8,743 nt of DNA. It comes from Spirochaetales bacterium. GTDB taxonomy: Bacteria; Spirochaetota; Spirochaetia; Sphaerochaetales; Sphaerochaetaceae. This document shows, one piece after another, positions 1 to 5,746 of this stretch (within the stretch, counting starts at the first letter, position 1; each line of letters starts with the position of its first letter). Under the pieces are notes generated by a model. It saw only the letters and a program-made list of their open reading frames with translations, was not told where the DNA came from and did not search any database. Position numbers and translations under genes: made by a program. The stretch is taken from assembly GCA_017614625.1 (NCBI GenBank), contig JAGABK010000052.1:1-8743 (forward strand). Reading direction: 5' to 3'.

Positions 1-819
1 GAGGGCCGCAAGAAGCTCCAGTTCGCCAACGAGGGAATCGACCGCCTCCGCAAGAACGTCGACACCCTGATCCTCATCCCGAACCAGTACCTCCTCAAGG
101 TCGCCGAGAACAACACGCCGATCAAGCAGGCCTTCCTCATGGCCGACGATGTCCTCAGACAGGGCGTCCAGGGCATTTCCGAGCTCATCACGGAGCCCGG
201 TGAGATCAACATCGACTTCGCAGACGTCCGCACAGTCATGAAGGGCAAGGGCGATGCCATCATGGGCATCGGTCTCGGAGAGGGTGCAAACCGCGCGGTC
301 GACGCCGCCCGCCAGGCCATTTCCAACCCGCTTCTCGAGAACGCCAAGATCGATGGCGCGAAGAGCGTCCTGGTCAACCTCACTGCCAGTGACGGACTCA
401 CTCTGCAGGAGTATCAGGATGTCGTCGAGATGATCACAGAGAACTGCGACAAGGATGCACTCATCATCGCAGGTCAGGCCTACAATCCCGATCTGGGCGA
501 CAAGGTCAAGGTCACGGTCGTCGCCACAGGCTTCGAGCGCGAGAGCGTCACAGTCGACATGCCGCAGTTCGAGAAGAAGCAGCCCAGGTTCGACCAGTTC
601 GTCAACAACGCCGACAACAGGGCCGCCGGACAGGCTCCCGCCGCTTCCCAGGCACAGCCCAAGCAGGATCCGCAGAGGAAGCCGGACGAGGTCATCTCCA
701 TCAACAGATGGCAGGACCTCCAGACCCAGCTGGGCCGCAGGCAGGCTCCGAACGCCAATTCCACTGACTATTCGATTCCGTCGGTTCTGAGGTACCAGAG
801 GAACGACGAGAACAAATAA
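1..819 (+). CDS. ftsZ: Cell division GTPase FtsZ, C-terminal part (5' end cut by window edge)
   Basis: FtsZ is the bacterial tubulin homologue that polymerises into the cytoplasmic Z-ring and recruits the divisome. The reading frame is open from base 1, giving 272 residues; the N-terminal GTP-binding part with the GGGTGTG signature lies off the left edge. Visible are a segment typical of the region before helix H7 (VDTLILIPN, residues 20-28) and the T7 synergy loop GEINIDFADV (67-76). The loop holds the Asn and two Asp (N70, D72, D75) that complete the GTPase site of the next subunit. The C-terminal subdomain follows to about residue 181. A Gln/Pro/Ala-rich linker (about 182-255) then leads to a conserved C-terminal peptide, DYSIPSVLRYQRN (256-268), the usual docking site for FtsA/ZipA-type partners. 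The stop lies 4 nt before the xerC start, suggesting cotranscription. The upstream neighbour is probably ftsA but is not visible. Leu codons are mostly CTC, as in gap. Confidence 0.97.
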   Translation, partial: EGRKKLQFANEGIDRLRKNVDTLILIPNQYLLKVAENNTPIKQAFLMADDVLRQGVQGISELITEPGEINIDFADVRTVMKGKGDAIMGIGLGEGANRAVDAARQAISNPLLENAKIDGAKSVLVNLTASDGLTLQEYQDVVEMITENCDKDALIIAGQAYNPDLGDKVKVTVVATGFERESVTVDMPQFEKKQPRFDQFVNNADNRAAGQAPAASQAQPKQDPQRKPDEVISINRWQDLQTQLGRRQAPNANSTDYSIPSVLRYQRNDENK

Positions 820-823
820 CAGG

Positions 824-1726
824 ATGAACATTTCAGTCCTCGAGGACTTCACACGGAGTCTTCTGATAGAAAAGCATGCATCCAACGCCACAAGAGATGT
901 CTACAGGCGTGAGGCTGCATGCTTTCTTTCATATCTGGACGACAACGGCCTCGACTACGTCACCGTCACCACGGCCGACCTGAAGGAATATCTGCTCTAC
1001 AGGTCCCGCGGAGGGGCGACCGGAGAGCCCGTGGCTCCGAGGACCATGGCGCGCGTGCAGACGGTGCTGCGCTCGTTCTTCTCATATATAATCAAGGAAC
1101 ACATGCGCGAGGACGATCCGACCGAGCTGCTTCCGAAGAACAAGACTCCGAAGAAGCTCCCCGCAACGCTGGATTCCGACTCCGTGACAAAACTTATAAG
1201 CGTAATTGACACCACGACCGACATAGGCTTCCGCGACAGGACGATGTTCGAACTGATCTATTCCTGCGGCCTTCGTGTCAGCGAGTGCGCGGAACTGAGG
1301 GTCAACAGGTACTACAGCACAGAGAAACGCCTGGTGGTGCTGGGAAAGGGGAGCAAGGAGCGCATGATCCCCGTGGGCGATGTCGCCGCATCCCTTCTGG
1401 AGACATACATCTCCAGCGTCAGGCCCCGTCTTCTGGGGCGCAGCAAGTCCCAGTACATGTTCATAAGCCAGGAGCAGAGGGTCATCACACGCCAGGAGAT
1501 CTGGGTGAGGATGAAGAAGTACTGCGACATGGCGGGCGTAGATGCCAAGGTCCACACCCTCAGGCACAGCTTCGCCACGCACCTGCTGCAGAACGGCGCG
1601 GACCTCAGGTCCGTGCAGGAACTGCTGGGCCACAGCGACATCAGGACGACCGAGATCTACACCCATGTGGACACCGACGACCTGTTCAGGGCCTTCGAGG
1701 CCGGTCATCCGGACGAAAAAAAGTAA
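824..1726 (+). CDS. xerC: Tyrosine recombinase, XerC-like
   Basis: This is a 300-residue site-specific tyrosine recombinase, the usual Xer length. Xer proteins resolve chromosome dimers at dif during division, normally as a XerC/XerD pair controlled by FtsK. The N-terminal SAM-like core-binding domain spans about residues 1-100 and the catalytic domain about 115-290. All six catalytic residues are visible: R151 (GLRVSE), K175 (LGKGSKER), H244 and R247 (HTLRHSFATH), H270 (ELLGH) and the nucleophile Y279 (IYTHV). The VQELLGH motif and the HVDTDDL tail resemble XerC more than XerD, but the split is only a judgement from remembered sequences. The ATG is 4 nt after the ftsZ stop; only a weak AGG precedes it directly, so translation may depend on coupling to ftsZ. 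An integron or phage integrase is less likely because there is no extra domain and no mobile-element context. Confidence 0.93.
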   Translation: MNISVLEDFTRSLLIEKHASNATRDVYRREAACFLSYLDDNGLDYVTVTTADLKEYLLYRSRGGATGEPVAPRTMARVQTVLRSFFSYIIKEHMREDDPTELLPKNKTPKKLPATLDSDSVTKLISVIDTTTDIGFRDRTMFELIYSCGLRVSECAELRVNRYYSTEKRLVVLGKGSKERMIPVGDVAASLLETYISSVRPRLLGRSKSQYMFISQEQRVITRQEIWVRMKKYCDMAGVDAKVHTLRHSFATHLLQNGADLRSVQELLGHSDIRTTEIYTHVDTDDLFRAFEAGHPDEKK

Positions 1727-1791
1727 AATATTTCCCGAAATCCCTTCAATTCCGTCAATATGAACCGCCGCGCGCTTGTACATGGTAGCGT

Positions 1792-1797
1792 GGAGGG
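1792..1797 (+). promoter_or_regulatory. Strong ribosome binding site that fixes the dprA start
   Basis: GGAGGG lies about 5-6 nt before ATG 1803. The same frame opens further upstream with TTG 1776 and ATG 1782, but neither has a Shine-Dalgarno sequence, and the nine residues they would add contain no DprA feature. The start at 1803 is therefore preferred. Confidence 0.75.
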
Positions 1798-1802
1798 TTC
1801 CT

Positions 1803-2738
1803 ATGGAATACGACTGCATTGAGCTTGAGAGAAGGCTTTCAATAGGATTCAACAGCTACCTGAGCCTGTCGCAGAGGCACAGGTATGTGGAGGGCGGCAG
1901 GAGCCTTGAGGAGATCTGCCGCAACGACGGGCATTTCCATATGTACCGCCGGGAGACGAGGGACGTCATACACTGGCTGTCGCGAAGCAGGGACAATTCG
2001 ATCATCTGGTACGGCGATGTCCAGTGGCCGTCGTTCGGGTCGCTGAAGAAGGGTCTGCCTTACATGCTCTTCTGCACGGGAAAGCGCCCCGACCCGGGCA
2101 GGATCGCCGTCGCTGTGGTAGGAACGCGCAGCGCAAGCTACGGGGCGCTCCAGCAGGCCTACCGGCTGGGACTCGAGGCCGCGGAGAACGGCATAACCGT
2201 TGTCTCAGGATTTGCAGAGGGAATCGACCAGGCGGCCATGCGCGGAGCTTTGGACGGGCACGGAAGATGCATAGGCGTGCTTGCCTGCGGGCATGACCTG
2301 GAGTATCCGTCGCTTACCATGAACATGAGGCACAGGATCCTGGACTGCGGAGGTTCCGTCCTCAGCCGCTTCGCACCGGATACCGTTGCCTATAAATCCA
2401 ACTTCGCCGCCAGAAACATGATAATCGCAGCTTATGGGGACATCGTGATTGCCGTGCAGGCGCCTCAGCTTTCGGGTACGCTGAACACCTGCGGCTACGG
2501 CACGCAGATGGGAAAGGACGTGTTCGTGGGCAGCCACGGCGTGGGCGACCGCTTCATACAGGCAGGGACCAACGACCTGTTCAACGCCGGTGCGAAGGTA
2601 ATCAACACGCTGTCGGACACCGAGCTGGACAGGAGCGGTCTGTGCCGCAGCATCCTGGAGTGGGACGGAGGAGACGAAGGGCCCGACACCAGGCGCTTCG
2701 GCGACAGGATATACATGGTAAGGGAACGCATTAACTGA
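1803..2738 (+). CDS. dprA: Divergent DprA/Smf-family Rossmann protein
   Basis: With the start at ATG 1803 the protein has 311 residues. DprA (Smf) binds incoming single-stranded DNA and loads RecA during transformation; in bacteria not known to be competent its role is unclear. The family's Rossmann core (about residues 100-270) is recognisable: VAVVGTRSAS (103-112), TVVSGFAEGID (132-142), GVLACGHDLEYP (158-169), NFAARNMIIA (200-209) and SGTL (224-227), near canonical VGSR, SGLARGID, YP, FPRRNRIIA and SGSL. Departures from the consensus are marked: FPRRN reads FAARN, the ALDQGR-type helix reads YGTQMGKD, and the VPG turn reads VGS. The roughly 100-residue N-terminal part is not a clear helix-hairpin-helix, and no C-terminal winged-helix (DML1-like) domain is visible. 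It lies between two xer genes, 76 nt after the first and 12 nt before the second. A related lysine-decarboxylase-like or other Rossmann protein is a less likely reading. Confidence 0.82.
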   Translation: MEYDCIELERRLSIGFNSYLSLSQRHRYVEGGRSLEEICRNDGHFHMYRRETRDVIHWLSRSRDNSIIWYGDVQWPSFGSLKKGLPYMLFCTGKRPDPGRIAVAVVGTRSASYGALQQAYRLGLEAAENGITVVSGFAEGIDQAAMRGALDGHGRCIGVLACGHDLEYPSLTMNMRHRILDCGGSVLSRFAPDTVAYKSNFAARNMIIAAYGDIVIAVQAPQLSGTLNTCGYGTQMGKDVFVGSHGVGDRFIQAGTNDLFNAGAKVINTLSDTELDRSGLCRSILEWDGGDEGPDTRRFGDRIYMVRERIN

Positions 2739-2750
2739 TATACTGTCCGT

Positions 2751-3677
2751 ATGGAAGGCAACGACAGGCAGGCATTGAACAGGGCGCAGATAGACGGGTT
2801 CCTGGAATACCTCCGGAATGTACGGGGGTATTCGGAGAAGACCGTAGTCTCATACGCCCACGACCTCAGGCGCCTGGACGACTATCTCGTGTCCCATGAC
2901 CTGGGCCTGAGCGAGATGGCGTTCGAGGACGCGGCCGCCTTCACGTCCGACCTGTACGAACAGGAACTCAGCCACGCCACCATCAACAGGATCCTCAGCG
3001 CCAACAGGACGTTCTTCCATCACCTCAGGGAGAACGGAGTGGTCCAGACCGATCCCTTCCGGCGCGTCTCCAACGCCAAGAACACACGCAAGATTCCCAC
3101 GGTCCTGGCGCCGGAGGAGGTGGAGAGGATCCTTTCATGCCCTACGGACGACTACACGTCGCTGATGGAAGTGACGATGTTCAACCTGTTCTATTCCACC
3201 GGCTGCCGTCTGTCCGAGATCATGGGCATGAAGGTCTCCGACATGGACCTCAAGGCCAGAAGGATACTGGTCACCGGAAAGGGGAACAAGCAGCGTTTCG
3301 TGTTCCTGACTTCGCGCGCTCTGGCCATGCTGGACGAGTATCTGCCCGAAAGGGAGAGGGTCCTGAAGGAGAACAGGATCGAGGGCGAGCAGGCCGTTCT
3401 GGTCAACGCGAAGGGGAAGCAGTTGCCGCTTTCGACTGTTCACAGTATTTTTGATAAGTACAGGGACAGGCTGGGCCTGTCCAAGAAGTTCACGCCGCAT
3501 GTCTTCAGGCATTCGTTCGCGACGCATCTGATCGACAACGATTCGGACATAAGGGTTGTCCAGGTCCTTCTAGGCCATGAAAGCATAGGGACCACGCAGA
3601 TCTACACGCACGTGACGGGAAAAAGACTTGAGGAAGTGTACAGGAAAAGCCATCCGCACGGGAGGAAGGACAAATGA
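2751..3677 (+). CDS. xerD: Tyrosine recombinase, XerD-like
   Basis: This 308-residue tyrosine recombinase is a second, distinct Xer paralogue. The core-binding domain covers about residues 10-97 (FLEYLRNVRGYSEKTVVSY is typical of its first helices) and the catalytic domain about 115-300. Catalytic residues are complete: R153 (GCRLSE), K177 (VTGKGNKQR), H250 and R253 (HVFRHSFATH), H276 (LLGH) and nucleophile Y285 (IYTHV). The run VVQVLLGH, TTQIYTHV and the C-terminal YRKSHP resemble XerD. With the first recombinase it probably forms the heterotetramer that resolves chromosome dimers at dif. The start is uncertain: ATG 2751 has no good ribosome binding site, and TTG 2775 behind an AGGCAGG stretch is an alternative that would remove eight residues. 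The stop overlaps the hslV start in an ATGA, so the two genes are probably translationally coupled. Confidence 0.93.
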   Translation: MEGNDRQALNRAQIDGFLEYLRNVRGYSEKTVVSYAHDLRRLDDYLVSHDLGLSEMAFEDAAAFTSDLYEQELSHATINRILSANRTFFHHLRENGVVQTDPFRRVSNAKNTRKIPTVLAPEEVERILSCPTDDYTSLMEVTMFNLFYSTGCRLSEIMGMKVSDMDLKARRILVTGKGNKQRFVFLTSRALAMLDEYLPERERVLKENRIEGEQAVLVNAKGKQLPLSTVHSIFDKYRDRLGLSKKFTPHVFRHSFATHLIDNDSDIRVVQVLLGHESIGTTQIYTHVTGKRLEEVYRKSHPHGRKDK

Positions 3678-4210
3678 GTTTCAGGGGAACAACGATTGTC
3701 GCGGTGAAGAAGGACGGCAAGGTCTGCATCGCCGGTGACGGACAGGTCACAGCCGGTGACACCGTGATGAAGGGCAACGCCCGCAAAGTCAGAAGGATAT
3801 ACCAGGACAAGATAGTAATAGGATTCGCAGGCGGAACCGCCGACGCGTTCACGCTTTTCGAGCTTTTCGAGAAGAAGCTGGCCGAGGTCAGCGGAGACCT
3901 CACCATGGCCGCCATCTCCCTCGCCAAGGAATGGAGGCTTGACAGGGCCCTTCGCAAGCTGGAGGCAATGATGCTCGCCACCGACGGGACGAAGGTCTTC
4001 CTGATCACGGGAACGGGCGATGTCCTCGAACCCGAGTATAACGCGGTCGCAATCGGAAGCGGCGGAAACTACGCCGTCGCCGCGGCCAGGGCATATCTGG
4101 ACTGCGCCAAGGAGCTTTCCGCGAAGGAGATCGCTCTCAAATCGCTTGAGATCGCCAGCTCCATCTGCATCTACACCGACACGAATTTCACCTGCGAGGA
4201 GATCGGCTGA
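3674..4210 (+). CDS. hslV: HslV (ClpQ), peptidase subunit of the HslUV protease
   Basis: HslV forms a double hexameric ring with proteasome-like N-terminal threonine active sites and degrades unfolded or tagged cytoplasmic proteins fed to it by HslU. The product has 178 residues, the normal length. The N-terminus is MSFRG followed by TTIVAVKK, so a five-residue leader must be removed to expose the catalytic Thr (T6 in the precursor, T1 mature). Other active-site residues are present: D22 (GDGQ; mature D17), K38 in the NARKVRR motif (mature K33) and the GSGG turn. The block GFAGGTADAFTLFELFE is a family hallmark. E. coli HslV has only the initiator Met before Thr; a short leader ending in Gly is, from memory, seen in Thermotoga and Borrelia proteins. 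The ATG overlaps the xerD stop by 4 nt and the stop shares one base with the hslU start. Confidence 0.97.
   Translation: MSFRGTTIVAVKKDGKVCIAGDGQVTAGDTVMKGNARKVRRIYQDKIVIGFAGGTADAFTLFELFEKKLAEVSGDLTMAAISLAKEWRLDRALRKLEAMMLATDGTKVFLITGTGDVLEPEYNAVAIGSGGNYAVAAARAYLDCAKELSAKEIALKSLEIASSICIYTDTNFTCEEIG
4197..4201 (+). promoter_or_regulatory. Ribosome binding site supporting the upstream hslU start
   Basis: AGGAG inside the end of hslV lies 8 nt before ATG 4210. It supports starting hslU there, rather than at the internal ATG 4300, which matches the position where E. coli HslU begins but lacks a convincing ribosome binding site. Confidence 0.6.
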
Positions 4211-5643
4211 TGTCTGAAGAAATGATCGTCAATGAAGATAAGAGTCTGATCGCCACGGAAGCGCAGGAAGAGAAGGCCAAGCCGCTCTCGCTGGACGAGA
4301 TGGTGCCCTCGCAGATCGTAGCCGAGCTGGACAAGTACGTCATCGGCCAGGACAAGGCCAAGAGGACGATCGCGGTGGCCCTGCGCAACCGCACGAGGAG
4401 GAAGAAGCTTCCCCAGTCCATCAAGGAAGAAGTCTATCCCAAGAACATCATCATGATCGGACCCACCGGCGTGGGAAAGACCGAGATCGCAAGAAGGATC
4501 GCAAGGCTGTCCAACGCCCCGTTCATCAAGGTCGAGGCCACCAAGTACACCGAGGTGGGCTATGTCGGACGCGACGTCGAGTCGATGGTCCGCGACCTGA
4601 TGGGAAGCGCCGTCTCGATGGTCAGGCGCGAGCTTGCCGCGGCCAACGAGCAGGCGGTCAGGGAAAGGGTGGAGGAGAGGCTTCTCGACGCCCTGATTCC
4701 CAACGTCAAGTCGACGGCCACCACGGACGCACAGTTCGACAGCGCGAGAATCAGCGCCCGCGAGCAGATACGCGTGCAGCTTCGCGCAGGTCTTCTGGAC
4801 AACACGGAGATTGAGATCGCCAACGTGCCCATGAGGTCCAAGGTCGGAATCGAGCTCATGAGCGGCTCCATGGAGGACATCCAGAACGCAATGAACAGCC
4901 TGGGTTCCATCTTCCAGAACGCCCAGGGCGGTCCGCGCAAGCAGCGCCGCAAGGTCACGGTCAAGCGCGCCCGCGAGCTGTTCACCGAGGAGGAGACGGA
5001 GCGCAGCGTCGACCAGGAGAAGGCCACCGAGATCGCCAAGGAGCGCACCGAGCAGATGGGAATCATCTTCATCGACGAGATCGACAAGATCGCCGGAAAG
5101 AACAGCTCCACCTCAAGCCCGGATGTTTCCAGGGAAGGCGTGCAGAGGGACATCCTTCCGATAGTCGAGGGAACGAAGGTCACCACGAAGTGGGGCGTCA
5201 TCGACACGTCGCACATCCTGTTCATCGCAGCCGGCGCCTTCCACGTCTCAAAGCCCAGCGACCTGATTCCGGAGCTTCAGGGCCGTTTCCCGCTCCGCGT
5301 GGAGCTGGATGCCCTCACGGCAGACGACTTCTACAGGATCCTCAAGGAGCCTGAGAACGCCATCACTCTGCAGTACCGCGAGCTACTGAGGACCGAGGGA
5401 GTGGAGGTCGTCTTCGGCGACGACGCCCTGCGCCGCGTCAGCGAGATCGCCGCGGAGGTCAACTCGACGACAGAGAACATCGGCGCCAGAAGGCTGTACA
5501 CCATCATGGAGACGCTGCTGGACGAGTTGAGCTTCAAGGCCAACGAGATGAGCGGACAGACGGTTGAGATCACATCCGACTATGTCAACGAAAGGCTTTC
5601 CGACCTGGTCAAGAACCAGGACCTGACCAGATACATTCTCTGA
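4210..5643 (+). CDS. hslU: HslU (ClpY), ATPase subunit of the HslUV protease
   Basis: HslU is a hexameric AAA+ unfoldase that caps HslV, unfolds substrates with ATP and threads them into the HslV chamber. The 477-residue product shows Walker A GPTGVGKT (residues 84-91), the pore loop GYVG (117-120), Walker B IIFIDEID (285-292), the arginine-finger block PELQGRF (354-360; R359) and sensor 2 GARRLY (425-430). The I-domain specific to HslU lies between the pore loop and Walker B, roughly residues 125-260. The C-terminus LTRYIL matches the family tail that inserts into HslV and activates it (E. coli ends SRFIL). The protein begins with about 28 residues, rich in Glu and Lys, ahead of the usual start (MVPSQIVAELDKYVIGQ). 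The one-base overlap with hslV (TGATG) points to coupled translation and balanced subunit supply. It is the last gene of the cluster before a 103-nt gap. Confidence 0.97.
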   Translation: MSEEMIVNEDKSLIATEAQEEKAKPLSLDEMVPSQIVAELDKYVIGQDKAKRTIAVALRNRTRRKKLPQSIKEEVYPKNIIMIGPTGVGKTEIARRIARLSNAPFIKVEATKYTEVGYVGRDVESMVRDLMGSAVSMVRRELAAANEQAVRERVEERLLDALIPNVKSTATTDAQFDSARISAREQIRVQLRAGLLDNTEIEIANVPMRSKVGIELMSGSMEDIQNAMNSLGSIFQNAQGGPRKQRRKVTVKRARELFTEEETERSVDQEKATEIAKERTEQMGIIFIDEIDKIAGKNSSTSSPDVSREGVQRDILPIVEGTKVTTKWGVIDTSHILFIAAGAFHVSKPSDLIPELQGRFPLRVELDALTADDFYRILKEPENAITLQYRELLRTEGVEVVFGDDALRRVSEIAAEVNSTTENIGARRLYTIMETLLDELSFKANEMSGQTVEITSDYVNERLSDLVKNQDLTRYIL

Positions 5644-5646
5644 ACA

Positions 5647-5665
5647 AACACTTTTGTGTTGTTTT
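5647..5665 (+). terminator. Weak candidate intrinsic terminator after hslU
   Basis: AACAC (5647-5651) and GTGTT (5656-5660) form a 5-bp stem with a TTTT loop, followed by G and four T (5662-5665). It sits 4 nt after the hslU stop, where the ftsZ-hslU cluster would end. The stem is short and AT-rich and the T-tract brief, so termination may be inefficient or absent. Confidence 0.3.
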
Positions 5666-5736
5666 GCCTCCTGCGCGCGCAAGATACTGGCGGAATCATG
5701 ATTATGATGATATCCTATTAGATACCATGTGCATGC

Positions 5737-5741
5737 GGAGG
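5737..5741 (+). promoter_or_regulatory. Ribosome binding site that fixes the flhF start
   Basis: GGAGG lies 5 nt before ATG 5747. The frame also opens at GTG 5729, but this site lies downstream of that codon and MNCITIVAPTYEEA matches the expected FlhF N-terminus, so 5747 is chosen. Confidence 0.75.
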
Positions 5742-5746
5742 CTTTC

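Noticed and set aside
1727..1802. A possible promoter (TAAAAT near 1725) before dprA
   Set aside because: There is no acceptable -35 element at 16-18 nt upstream, so the match is likely chance in an A-rich stretch.
1760..1822. A 20-codon open frame from ATG 1760 that overlaps the dprA start, a possible leader peptide
   Set aside because: There is no ribosome binding site, no attenuator-like structure and no informative residues; the space is better explained as the dprA leader.
1082..1852. A 256-codon open frame on the - strand opposite the first recombinase and the dprA start
   Set aside because: It is antisense to a clear XerC with all catalytic residues; its translation resembles no family I know and reflects third-position GC bias.
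824..3677. The two recombinases as integrases of an integrative element
   Set aside because: There are no flanking repeats, tRNA gene, cargo or excisionase; both have plain Xer length and sit in a housekeeping cluster.
4560..5225. A 221-codon - strand open frame inside hslU
   Set aside because: It is Ser-rich low-complexity sequence opposite a fully conserved AAA+ coding region, with no ribosome binding site of note.
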